Assembly (NCBI GenBank): GCA_010909165.1
Contig: VJWM01000369.1
Location: forward strand, 1-32,435
Source: Anthoceros angustus
Taxonomy: Eukaryota; Streptophyta; Anthocerotopsida; Anthocerotales; Anthocerotaceae
Direction: 5' to 3'
DNA: 32,435 nucleotides
Position numbers and translations under genes: made by a program. Shown here one piece after another: positions 9,840 through 18,827 of this stretch. A model generated the notes under the pieces. It searched no databases and had not been told where the DNA came from. It saw nothing but the letters and a program-made list of their open reading frames with translations. Each line of letters opens with the position of its first letter. Within the stretch, counting starts at the first letter, position 1.

Positions 9840-9844
9840 GTATT
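9840..9844. other. Right target-site duplication of the copia element
   Basis: GTATT directly follows the 3' LTR and matches 2339-2343. The gypsy methyltransferase resumes at once on the far side. Confidence 0.93.
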
Positions 9845-10238
9845 CTCAAGGAGGTAAGCACACCGCGGGTTGTATTGCTGAGCCCATGTGAGGACCTGAT
9901 GTAGATCCCTGAACAGCCCTGAGCGTGCATCTTGTAGACCAGCTCCATGCCCAGCTTGGGAGAACCCCTGGCATTCCCAGCCAGCAATCACCATATCCAC
10001 ATTTCCCAAGGCCTGAATGTGGCCTTCTTGAATGTAACGGACATCCTGCGGTAGAGCAGTGAAAGCACTGTGATAGGCCTCCAAGGCGATTCTTTGTGGA
10101 ACGCTCATGCACCCTTGCGGCTGAACTCTGCGATACGGCGTCTTTGTGACATCATTGTCACAATACACGTATCGTATATGGCGATCCATCATCAAGAGAG
10201 CCTCCGGCCCGATCAGATCCGCCAAAGAGTTCTACCAC
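9845..10238 (-). pseudogene. N-terminal catalytic part of the retrotransposon cytosine-5 DNA methyltransferase
   Basis: A C5-methyltransferase would transfer a methyl group from S-adenosylmethionine to cytosine in DNA. At 10218-10238 one frame reads VVELFGG, the motif I FxG cofactor loop. A neighbouring frame, open from 10225, continues through EALLMMDRHIRYVYCDND (motifs I-II, acidic residues binding cofactor), LPQDVRYI and VDMVIAGWECQGFSQAGHG, which is motif IV with the catalytic cysteine kept but the usual proline before it replaced by glutamate. DARSGLF follows, and CAYLLENT is motif VI (ENV in most enzymes). The copia insertion begins right after ENT. The remaining motifs are at 2338-1790. 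Gypsy protease lies just upstream and RT downstream, so it was part of the element's polyprotein. Confidence 0.88.
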
Positions 10239-10301
10239 CGTGTCCCAGACGATGGCGCCCATGTAATCACATTGTGATCCGGCCTCGATCTTGAGTGGTG
10301 G

Positions 10302-10620
10302 TTAACACTGAATCAACAAGTGCATCACTGCACTCTGTCTCTTACATCTTGTAGCGTGAGCTGCTCGGATGATCGGGTTGTGCAAGGGCATGTTGCAAGC
10401 TGTGAGATCCATGGGACTGGGAATGGCGTCATCAGCTTCAAGATTGTGCATACTGGCCTGGTTAGCATCTTGGACTAGCTTCACAGCATTGCACGGGACA
10501 GGCTCCTTGCTAGCATGGCACACCACTAACGTGACAGTCTCGGTGGCCACACTGCCGTGCAAGTCCAAGGGAATATGTGCTAAACGCCGTCCTCCCTGCT
10601 GCCAGTCAGGCGGATAGAAG
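10302..10620 (-). pseudogene. Linker between gypsy protease and methyltransferase
   Basis: The protease frame (10302-10769) continues open through HIPLDLHGSV and a tract with no recognised domain, ending at a stop just before the methyltransferase. The continuity supports a single polyprotein reading protease then methyltransferase. I see no motif in it. Confidence 0.5.
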
Positions 10621-11240
10621 GCCTGCTCCGTCCAATTATCCACTCCTACGCCAGGTGGGAAAAGAAACTCCTGTCCTAGCAGCAGGTCGTAGTTTGTGGC
10701 CGTGGTCACCAAGCACGGCAGAGACATGGTCATGGCATCCGATGAGCACGGATTCAATGTGATGTGCACAGCTCAAGTCTCGCCACACACAGGCTCCACG
10801 GCCCGGTGCGGATGTTCCATGGGGATTTGAAGTGCTTCTCCTGCAAACCAAGCCGTCTTGACTGCCTATAATGGTGGCGCGATGTCCAACACCACCACAG
10901 GTGCAGTAGTTGTGATGACCCGTCCCTCTCGGTTGTCTACCACTGCGTTACTCACTCGCATTCGCTGTTGGTAAATTTGGATGCGTGGATGCTCCAGTGA
11001 CCTGTTGGAAATTGATCATGCGGTCATTTGCAATGGAAGCTGTCCACGGGCTCCACTGAATTTACTAACGGTGATCCGGAAAGGAACAAGTCCCCGGACG
11101 ACTACCAAATCTCCGGCACATGAGCAGCGGGTTGTGACTTCTGCAGCGGTTCTTTGGAGGCGTTCCACAGTCATGCCCATGTCCGCAAGGACATTAATAG
11201 TGCTGCAACAACCGTCTTTGCCTGCTCATGTGTGACCAAA
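10620..11240 (-). pseudogene. Gypsy retropepsin-like protease remnant
   Basis: Near 10690-10620 the frame reads YDLLLGQEFLFPPGVGVDNW, which corresponds to the D-x-LLG-x-(D/E)-(F/W)-L block near the C-terminus of gypsy proteases. The start is probably near 11220, where KDGCCSTINVL replaces the D-(S/T)-G-A block. The catalytic position is uncertain because the copy is broken by frameshifts between these blocks. Its place between the zinc-knuckle gag and the methyltransferase fits the usual gag-protease-pol order. Confidence 0.68.
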
Positions 11241-11690
11241 GGGGCATCATGTACAATTGCCCTAAGCGAGGGCTGCCTCATCTCTGTCTGCATTGGCTCT
11301 GTCTTGTCACCGGAGTGAAGATGTATCCTGCCCGTAATGGGATGGCGGTTCAGTGTAAGGGCATAAAGGATTGAGGCATTGCTGCCTTGCTCCTCATTGC
11401 TGGTGATGGGCCTGCATTTGCTAACACGATGTCCGAGCCAAGATTAATGGCATGCCCAACCCATGTAGCACATCTTCCCTTAGCTTGTCACGAGGCAGCA
11501 GGCTACATCAACACCTCATGTGGGTGTCCATAATCTTCTCCATTGTTTCAGAACCCGGCTCTGCGACCCTGCAGCTTAGCTCCACCGCTTTCGAGGCTGG
11601 TTGTAAGCGTGCCACTGCCAAGGCAGCCACCGTGGCCTCCGGCGTCATCTTGTCGCGTTCTTGCAACCTTGGCTTCGCTTTCTCCTCATT
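11241..11690 (-). other. Gypsy gag-protease linker, degraded
   Basis: Short stop-interrupted frames only. A 67-codon minus-strand frame at 11508-11711, rich in Ala, Glu and Lys, may be the tail of gag. Nothing else is recognised. Confidence 0.4.
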
Positions 11691-11698
11691 GCTTGCTC

Positions 11699-12560
11699 TT
11701 AGAGTCCCCACCGCAGGAGTTGCTCCTGTCTTGATGCTAGTAGCATCTCCGGTGATGCCGACGGTATCTCCTCTCGGGGTGAAGTTGAAAGCACACGGTG
11801 CTCACATGACCATTCTTTTGACAATGAGTGCAAAGAGGCCTTAGGTGGGCACTTGCAATTCGGTGAGATGTGCTCGGGCGCCACAATGGTTGCACATGGT
11901 GGCCGGTAGCAGTGCGATCCTTCTTTGTTGCTCCATGGTGGCTTAGGGTGTAGTCCTTGAAGAAGTTCCCCAGGACACCCTTGGAAAACATGCCTTGATA
12001 ATGGTGGAAGGCCTTGGAATGCTTGGAGGAGAGAAGGCGGAGTAAGCAATCTCTTTCTTCTCCGCTTCCTCATGTACCTGCAAAGTATAGGCATCGCCAT
12101 ACTTATCCACAAGTGAGGACAACGGTGGAAATGAAACGGTGATCACCCTCAAGAATGAGGAATTTCTCACGCTTCTTGGTACGTGAGCATGCAGGTCCCA
12201 TCTCGCAGCTTTTGCGACCCTCACGGAAACACATGGGATCTCCCCTTTAGGCGTGCAAAGCTTGCCGCTCATAATCTTCTCGGGGTCTTGAGTGGAAAAG
12301 CCTTCTCGAGGATCTTCATGAACTCTTCCACAGGTTGGCATATTTGGGGGTGTGTATGAATTCATCAATCCCTGCGTGGTCATTGTCCTCTCTGTGGTGA
12401 GGAGGCATCACGGTGGGTGGCGGCAAGTGGCGGCGGCGATGCAGATATGGCTTTGGTGGGTGTCACTTGACTTGGCATTAGGCCATCTGCGGTGCCCTTG
12501 GAATAATGGATTGAGGCAGCCGTAGTTGAGGTCGGCTCGCTTGGTGGGCTTCATACAAAT
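11699..12560 (-). pseudogene. Gypsy gag remnant with two zinc knuckles
   Basis: Minus-strand frames from about 12560 downward give the charged and proline-rich tracts expected of gag (for example KAISASPPPLAATHRD near 12430). They end in two nucleic-acid-binding knuckles. The distal one, at 11791-11832, is a perfect CX2CX4HX4C (CTHCQKNGHVSTVC). The proximal one, at 11855-11896, keeps the spacing, but its second cysteine is isoleucine (CATIVAPEHISPNC). The two are in different frames, so an indel lies between them. Tandem knuckles are usual for the nucleocapsid part of gypsy gag. Three or more frameshifts break the gene. Confidence 0.78.
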
Positions 12561-14230
12561 CCGAGGCCTCATCGACCATGTATCTTGATAGTTTGTTCGA
12601 ACATGTAGAGGTGGTTATCGCATGTTTGAACTTGACCTACTAATTGCCTCATTGACTGCAGCCTAAAATCCCTCAACGATTGTGTTCTGGCACTGAGAAT
12701 TTCTCACCGCCATTTGGCCCTCCTTCCATCGTGTCGAATCGCGAGTCCTCTTGCCACAGGTCTTACATGATAAATCGGGGCCAGCGAGCCACGAGGAAAG
12801 GCCTAATCCCAGCCCTCCGGGTGCACTGCACTCCCACCGCTGGCCCCTGCTCCTCCTTATCAGTCACACACAAGGTGTAAGTGGGGACCGGCTAACCCTA
12901 ACGGTGGTGCAAAGGATCCTTGTCCGGGCTCTACGCTGGTAGGTCCTCTAAGGACAAATCGTGGTGCCCTTCTCCTTCTCACGAAAACCACAGGGCCGTC
13001 CCTCGTTATAAGCGATGCAGTGGCTATCTCCCTCTTCACCGGTGGCATGCCCCATGTAATCCGCCCGATGAGTCAAGGAAGCCAGCATCAATTGTCATGC
13101 GGAGGAAAACCTTAGCTGCGAGAATCGGTGTGAAACACAAACACGCCAATCTAATGCTCGGATCCTCCCTCTGACCTCAAGCTTTTTAGATGCCTCACTC
13201 ACACGAGAATCCTCACTGTTGACTCACTCCTCGTGCTGTACAAGACCCAGCACCTACCCAGCAAGAGAAGTGTTGGCTGCACATAGCCAAATTCCCCAAC
13301 TAAAACCCTTAGTGATCAACTTCTCCCGGGCATTCAGTCCTGTTTCTCACTCGAAAGTAGACAAAAATGATACCAACGGATTCGTCTCAACGAGGCAAAC
13401 AAGATGGTATGCAAATTGAAAGCAACCGACTCGTGTGGCGATCGCTATGAGCTCTGGACGGCCGTGGAAACTTGCTGCGGTTGAGACATGGGAGGACTCA
13501 AAAATTATGAGAGGGCCTTGAGTTGTGCGGGCGGGCACGGCCTGGAAAATCCGCACCGCCCAGCACCCACGGTAGTAAAACCCAACAAGTCCTGCGACAA
13601 TCGACCATGCGAAACCCTAGCAAAATGCGTCAAGCCCATAGGCGGGGTCAAGCTGCGAGCCGTGTCAGACTCCTCCATGCTCAGGCCAAGGCAGAATCAA
13701 GTTGAATGCTTCTCGGCGATTGTCAAAATGACAAACACCGGCTCACATGTCTTGATGCTCACTTCGATTCGAGAAAATTAAAGGGGCTGCCCTACACGGC
13801 TGCCTAGGTGATAAGTCCGCGAACGCACATTACACACATTGCCACAATGCCGAGCAGCGACACACACAATAGGTCTTTGCATTCTGACCTAGAAATTCGA
13901 CAACAACAAAATTGCGTGTGTTTTAGCGTTCCTCCTAGGGACTTGACAAGCGCCTTCCACGAGCCTTGGTCTTGTGCTCCAACCGCCTTGCAACCACCTT
14001 GCGTCGTGCCGATGGCACCACACTCTTGGTGCGGCATCTCTTGGATTGGAGTGATCATATACGCTTTCTCCCACGGCTGTGAGAGGGAGACTGGCCCAAG
14101 CTTGGCCATTTTGCGGGTTATTTCCCGACTTTCTGTTTAAGGGCATTTTAGTAATTATCGGTGCAAGGGTTAAACTAAGCTAACAAAACCTACTTGCTAA
14201 GCCCTAGCTTCTAAGAGTTAGTTCTAGCAT
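12561..14230 (-). other. Probable gypsy 5' leader and LTR region, ends unresolved
   Basis: This 1.7-kb stretch upstream of gag holds no convincing coding frame. By position it should contain the 5' LTR and leader of the methyltransferase-bearing element. I could not identify a TG...CA pair, a primer-binding site or a second LTR copy, since the other LTR lies outside the window. Confidence 0.4.
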
Positions 14231-14691
14231 CGTTTCTCACCTTGCCCCCCCCTCTTTTGTTTTGCAGCCTTGAAGGTGCAGGCTTGAAGGTGCAGTGGGG
14301 TGCAAAATTCATCATAAATATGCAATTCATAATTTAGGATGATAAAAATTTATCATAAATATATAATTGTATACCCTTTGTAGACAAATATCTATCCTAT
14401 CTATCACTTGTCCCTTTACCTTGAATGTATTATGTGTGTATGCAAAGCACAAAAGGTATAGAATCCATAAAATCCAAAAGAGCGGGAGCTTTTGCGTTGG
14501 TGTGGGTCAAATCTGGTGTGTCCTAACCAAAATAACATATTTCCGGTCATTGGTATACAACGGGCATGTCCTGGTCTTGGGTTCAAGTTGTGGCTATGGA
14601 GTTATCGGGAATTAAAATATGGGCGCAACGACTGGACCCTAGTCTCTCGTACACCAACTACATGTCGTGCAGAGAGCGTGGTGTGTCATTA
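14231..14691. other. AT-rich spacer with a perfect palindrome, no gene
   Basis: A tandem of the 14-mer SCTTGAAGGTGCAG-type unit occurs near 14268-14298. An 18-bp palindrome (8-bp arms ATGATAAA/TTTATCAT, 2-bp loop) lies at 14339-14356. No coding sequence is seen. Confidence 0.55.
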
Positions 14692-15279
14692 TCAGCGAGA
14701 CCAAGTTGGGGGACTGGTCACTAGCAGCTGTCCTGATCCGCTTCCAGCTTGAGCTAGGGCGGCCGCTCTGGCCCCAGTCAGTCGGGCTACTGCGCCTGCC
14801 ATCGCCGGCCCCGCTGCTCCGCTCTGCATCTGCATGTGGAGCGTGAGCATGGAGGACGCAACAATCATTGCATCACCCCACCCTGCTGCCTTAAATGCGT
14901 CCCCTGTTGGAGCCTCGTGAAGAGCCTCGGAGAGTCTGAGAGCCATGCCATGTTTTTTGTGCAGGAGCCTGCGAATTGCGGCACGGGGACCAGTCTGCGA
15001 TTCCTCTCCCAGCGACGCACAGTCAACGTGACTCAAGCCAGACAGCTGGTTGTTGGAGAAGTCCATTGCCTGCTTCAGAAGCTGGTTTGGTGTGGTAGCC
15101 ACTGGACTTCTCCAGCAACCACCTTTCTGGTTAGTTTTGAGATCTCGGTGTGCTAGTTGCTTCCGACGACTCCCGACCCGTGGCCGCCGGATGTGATTGT
15201 GTTGGACGCCGCCGCCCGGTTTGATCGCAGATCTTGCTGTCGAGGCTGCAGGCTGCTGCCTTGGTCTCTGTCGGTTCAC
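14692..15279 (-). CDS. Unrecognised open frame of 195 codons
   Basis: This is one of the longest uninterrupted frames outside the mobile elements. It has a basic, low-complexity N-terminal third (RQRPRQQPAAS...), then a helix-friendly body with KQAMDFSNNQLSGLSHVD, IRRLLHKKHGMALRLSEAL and DAMIVASSMLTLHMQM, and an Ala/Gly-rich end. I recognise no family. The basic opening may be non-coding, in which case coding could start at an intron acceptor upstream of AMDFSN (about 15065). It lies on the same strand as the B-box gene and about 1.1 kb beyond that gene's stop, but a link is not shown. The opposite strand is open for 106 codons (14836-15156), so coding status is unproven. It could also be a mobile-element remnant. 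Confidence 0.33.
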   Translation of the reverse strand: MNRQRPRQQPAASTARSAIKPGGGVQHNHIRRPRVGSRRKQLAHRDLKTNQKGGCWRSPVATTPNQLLKQAMDFSNNQLSGLSHVDCASLGEESQTGPRAAIRRLLHKKHGMALRLSEALHEAPTGDAFKAAGWGDAMIVASSMLTLHMQMQSGAAGPAMAGAVARLTGARAAALAQAGSGSGQLLVTSPPTWSR

Positions 15280-16361
15280 CGATCTCCCTCGGCGGGAGCT
15301 GCGCGGGCGCTATCGCCAGGCGGATGTCGTAGATTCTATTTCTGCTGGCTAATTGCGTAAGTTGTGGCCAGGCAAGCCTTTGTTTGTTCCGCACTGATTG
15401 TCTCCACTCCCAGATCTATGAACTGGTACTGTGAATTGTGTCGACGGCTGCTCGTCTGATTTACGCCACTTCTGTGATGCATGCAAAAGACCATCATCTG
15501 CGTTGCCGAATTGTAGCTTCTGGTAGGCAGCTATTTAGAGATAGTCTACATTGGCGTAACTCCCCTGATATTGGTGAACAACACGTGCCTCCCGCTAAGG
15601 GCCTGTACGGACATCACTCTCCTTTCGCGCTCTTTCAGGCATGGTACTCTGGATCCGGAATTTGCTCACACTCCCGTGTACGTTTAGACGACAGATGCGC
15701 ATCAAAAGCATGATCGCCAATAGAAACAGTGGTTAACGGCTACGAAAAGGATTTGCCAGCTTTTAAGACCTACTCCTTTATTGTACATTAAGAGTCTTCA
15801 CAAAGGTCAGCAAGACAGCAGCAGAGAAACTTTTGCCATAAGGTAATCGCGCAAACTAGGTAGTCGAAACGTCAAGAAAACTCGAGTCTTAAATGTCAGG
15901 AAAACTCAAGAACTAGTTTCGAGTAAGAAAGCTCGAGCAAGCTAACTAGATAGTCCAAGTGTTAGAAAAACATTCTCATCCACAGTACAGCGCACTGCAT
16001 GCCAACCTTCCTACAAAAAACGAAGTGGCGTTACGTCCTCGCGGCTCCAATATATGAGAACGAAGGACTGCGGGTCATGTCGTTAAAAAGGAGCACCAGC
16101 TATGCAGATAACCTGTACAGAGATGAGTATGCTTCACTCTAAGCTGACCGAACCAATAGTCCCTTGTAACAAATATGGTAGGCTGGCACATCCTGGTCTG
16201 CAGAGGCTGTGCCCTGTCCTGGTGCTAGTTGACGCTCCCTGAAAGTCATAGCAAGGCTGTCTCAAGTAACAGTCTTCATTTATCTCCACCAACCAGAGGC
16301 AGACCTGGCCATGATGATCGGACGAGTACTCCATGTAACCAAGCTGAAATCACTACATGGC
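15280..16361. other. 3' flank of the B-box gene, including its presumed 3' UTR
   Basis: No convincing frame is seen. On the minus strand AATAAA occurs at 15777-15782, about 580 bp after the B-box stop codon, followed by U-rich sequence. It is a possible but long-range polyadenylation signal. CACGTG also occurs near 15582. Confidence 0.4.
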
Positions 16362-17746
16362 TCAGACTCCCAAGACCACTCTCCTCCTCTTTGCCAAGGG
16401 AGGGGAGGCCGGGGCCGACTGAAGACCAAGATCTGGAACCAGGAAAGCATCGTCAAACTCTGGAACCAGAGCCATGTCCTGCTTCCCTTTGCCCTTCAGG
16501 GTGCCGTTCACCCTTCCCGGTCTGCTAGACAATCCCGAGGCAGCAGTAGACAGCTGCGGGACTTCATGAAGCGATTCGGCATACACCTGCTCATCAAAGA
16601 GGCTAAGATCTGCGGTCCAGTCGAAGTCTCGAAGATTCGGCACATCGGCCTACACAAAAAGGAAAAAGTTAAAAAAACAAACCGATTCCTTAAAAACCTT
16701 TGTCCGTCGGGACACAAGACACCCACGCGAATCACAGAACATCTGAGAAAAGAAAACGACGACGACGGACGATTCCAAAGAAAATATTTCAAAACTTCAA
16801 GCGGCAGAAAACGTGAAACGAGATAGCTACCTTGGATGAGCAAACGTCTCCTAAACTGTAACCATCTGCCAGCTCCGGTATGTTGAGCAGCTCCTCCACA
16901 CGCCAACCGGGCACACTCTCGGTCAGGTACTCGGATATGCTGCTCCTCCTGGCGGCACCTCCATTCCCGCCCTGGCTGAACAACTGGCCGTAGGGAAGGG
17001 CGGAATAGGTAGGTCTAGAAAGAGCCCCTGCAGTCCCACCACCAGCACCGCCGCCGACCACGACAGCATTCCTCCCCGTGGAAACCCCGCTACTAGCAGG
17101 CTGCGGAGCAGGGGGCGGAGGCGAAGCCTTGGGCACCTGGTACAGCTTCCCACCGCTCACCGACGGGCTGGTGACGGCCACAGGCATGAGCGGCAAGGAA
17201 TGGGAGTGCGACTGAGAGTGCGAGTGCGAATGGGAGTGCGAGTGCGAGTGCACTGCATCCTCCGGCACCGAATCCCCGGCCCGCACCTCCCCCCGTATGG
17301 CCTCCAAGGCAACCCTGGTCCCAGGCACCAGGAACCGCTGATGGCCGGACGAAAGGTGGTTCACGGAGTGGATAGACACATCGCACTCCCGGCACAACAG
17401 CGCGCGATCCTCTAGGCAGAAAAAGAAGCCATTCTTTTCCTGCACACCACACCACAGCACACCATCCGACACCGTGAGCTTCCATCCATAGCCGTAGCCA
17501 TAACCGTAACCATGACCACAAACAAAGCTCCTCATTCCCCACATCCCCAGGTGTACCACTAACCTGGCAAATGTCGCAGCGGGGCGAGTCCCCGACGTTC
17601 CCGAGCAGCGGCACCCGGTGATGCTTGTTGGCCAACTTGTTGGCCGCGTGCACCCGCAGGTCGCAGTCCACGCAGAGCGCCGCCTCGTCCGCGCAGCACA
17701 TCACCGAGGCCGGCGCCCGCTCGCACACATCGCACTGCACTCGCAT
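16362..17746 (-). CDS. Double B-box zinc finger protein (BBX, STO/STH-like group), three exons, 359 residues
   Basis: Exons: 17746-17564, 17439-16831 and 16649-16362, all phase 0, with GT-AG introns of 124 and 181 bp. B-box 1 has C5, C8, C17, C25, C28, H33, H42. B-box 2 has C57, C60, C69, C77, C80, H85, H94, and intron 1 falls inside it after CDICQ. There is no CCT domain. A tract of nine HS/QS dipeptides covers residues 125-142. The block SISEYL...[10 protein letters not shown] (about 228-246) is typical of the STO/STH (BBX18-25) group. VPDLG (335-339) behind acidic residues resembles a COP1-binding VP motif, and KRRR (351-354) a nuclear signal. Relatives are nuclear transcriptional cofactors of light signalling that act with HY5 and are degraded via COP1. 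The frame is open upstream to 18028, but the family's MR-x-QCDVCE start fixes the ATG at 17746. All metal ligands are intact, so it is probably functional. Confidence 0.93.
17197..17250 (-). repeat. His-Ser dipeptide repeat in exon 2
   Basis: Eighteen codons encode eight HS and one QS dipeptides (residues 125-142), from a degenerate 6-bp repeat of GAGTGC type on the plus strand. It lies just after B-box 2, in a region normally variable in this family. Its length is likely to vary by slippage. Confidence 0.9.
17440..17563 (-). other. Intron 1 of the B-box gene
   Basis: Donor CAG|GTTAGT, acceptor TGTGCAG|GAA, 124 bp. It contains a repeated GGTTATGGCTAC-like tract. Retention would keep the frame open to a stop at 17093, changing the protein to 217 residues with only B-box 1 complete. 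Confidence 0.88.
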
Positions 17747-18578
17747 CTTGTTACGTCTCCGCCGCGGCGTGGCGGGGCCGCAGCATCCGCGATGGATCCA
17801 AGCTCTCCTCCCTGCCCTTACCTTTGCCTTGCCTTGCCTTCCCGTCCCCTCCGTTCCCCTGCAGCCTTCCCGCCTCCACGAGTGGCTGTGGCTGGAGAGC
17901 TCGCCGAGGCCGCAGAACAGAGGGTTGGCTGGGAGCTGGTGGCGCCAGCAGAAGGCCGTGTGTGGATGTGCGGAATGCGGTGGTGGGAGGGCAGCGGGAG
18001 CGACCGCCGGTAGCCGAGCCCGCGGCACCGACCGGCGGTCGCCAGGCCCGTGGCATCAAATATCCAGGAACCCTGGCCACAGAAAGAGAGGGGCCAGCGG
18101 GCACGTCCCGTCTCCAGGGTGCGGGAGACCCGGTCTCCGGCCCCCTGGTCCCATCGTCCCGCGGCCCCAAGTCGGAAGCCGCATCACGATTACGCCCGCG
18201 TCCCGGCAGCCGGTGGCGGGCACGGGCCACGGCACGTGCTGGTGCCGTCTACCCGCTCTGACCGCCAGGTGCCGGCGGCACCAGGGCGGATTTAGCAGAT
18301 AACAAGGAAATATCACCTGCAAAGGGTGAAGTGCTGAGCTGGAGGGTAGCAGACGGGAATGGATGCCGAAAAGGAGTTTCCTGTCGCGTAGCGGGGGAGC
18401 TTCCGCGCGACCGGCCCGCTGCGCCCACGACGGGAGACTCGTGTTGCGCGACCCCCGATCGGCGCGCTCCTCTACACCTCTCTTCCACCGCTGTCAGGGT
18501 TGCGGAATCGGATTTGCGATATGCGATTTGCGATGTGCTGTGATGAATTCGCCCTCTCAACCTGGGTTTGATGTACTG
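17747..18578 (-). promoter_or_regulatory. GC-rich 5' flank or 5' UTR of the B-box gene
   Basis: There is no coding signal of its own; the long frames on both strands reflect GC richness. A G-box core CACGTG is at 18233-18238, about 490 bp before the start codon. If the TATA-like site at 18579-18585 is used, most of this stretch is a long 5' UTR or contains a 5' intron. Confidence 0.5.
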
Positions 18579-18585
18579 TTTTATA
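18579..18585 (-). promoter_or_regulatory. TATA-like box upstream of the B-box gene
   Basis: TATAAAA on the minus strand, inside GGTTATAAAACAG, is the best TATA match upstream of the gene. It lies 833 bp before the ATG, so its use is uncertain. Confidence 0.4.
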
Positions 18586-18620
18586 ACCGTTGTCGCAGAA
18601 CACCACTGAGGGGCAAGAAG

Positions 18621-18709
18621 GGAATGAAAATGGGAATGGAAATGGAAATGGAAATGAAAATGATAATAGGAATGGAAATGAAAATGAAAATGAAAATGGG
18701 ATTTGGGAT
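18621..18709. repeat. Hexamer array (GGAAAT/GAAAAT)n
   Basis: About 14 degenerate copies of a 6-bp unit, GGAAAT or GAAAAT on the plus strand, so the B-box sense strand is ATTTCC-rich. The array lies directly upstream of the TATA-like site. It creates open frames on both strands with low-complexity products that I do not count as genes. Confidence 0.9.
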
Positions 18710-18760
18710 GCGCATATGGCCAATGTCGACGCCGCTGGGAGGCTGGAGCAAATCGGCCGG

Positions 18761-18766
18761 CACGTG
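18761..18766. promoter_or_regulatory. G-box core upstream of the B-box gene
   Basis: CACGTG inside GGCACGTGCG. G-boxes bind bZIP (HY5) and bHLH (PIF) factors, both known partners or regulators of this BBX group. Function here is inferred from position, just beyond the hexamer array. Confidence 0.45.
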
Positions 18767-18793
18767 CGAACACGGCTGCTGGAGCCTCTCCTC

Positions 18794-18827
18794 ATCCGCT
18801 CCTTATCATCATCCGCTCCTTATCATC
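18794..18827. repeat. 17-bp tandem duplication
   Basis: ATCCGCTCCTTATCATC occurs twice in a row without change, indicating a recent slippage or duplication event. Confidence 0.9.

Larger units (their letters stand above)
1..12900 (-). mobile_element. Decayed Ty3/gypsy LTR retrotransposon carrying a cytosine-5 DNA methyltransferase; interrupted by a copia element
   Basis: On the minus strand the domains run gag with zinc knuckles, aspartic protease, DNA methyltransferase, reverse transcriptase, RNase H, and the first residues of the integrase region at the window edge. Protease-RT-RNase H-integrase is the Ty3/gypsy order; the methyltransferase between protease and RT is an addition. Every domain carries frameshifts or stops, so this is a dead copy. 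The stretch 2344-9839 is a separate copia insertion and is not part of it. The 3' end lies beyond base 1. The 5' LTR is probably between about 12.8 and 14.2 kb, but I could not fix its ends or a primer-binding site, so the right boundary given is approximate. Methyltransferase-bearing gypsy elements have been reported from charophyte algae. Confidence 0.88.

Noticed and set aside
11452-11844. Plus-strand frame of 130 codons
   Set aside because: It is the reverse of the gypsy gag region, which shows a perfect zinc knuckle on the minus strand.
17747-18028. N-terminal extension of the B-box protein by 94 codons
   Set aside because: It is in frame and open, but Pro/Arg-rich without family similarity. 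Relatives start at the MR-x-QCDVC methionine at 17746.
17625-18302. Plus-strand frame of 225 codons opposite the B-box 5' end
   Set aside because: It is antisense to exon 1 and its GC-rich flank, and its composition follows the GC content.
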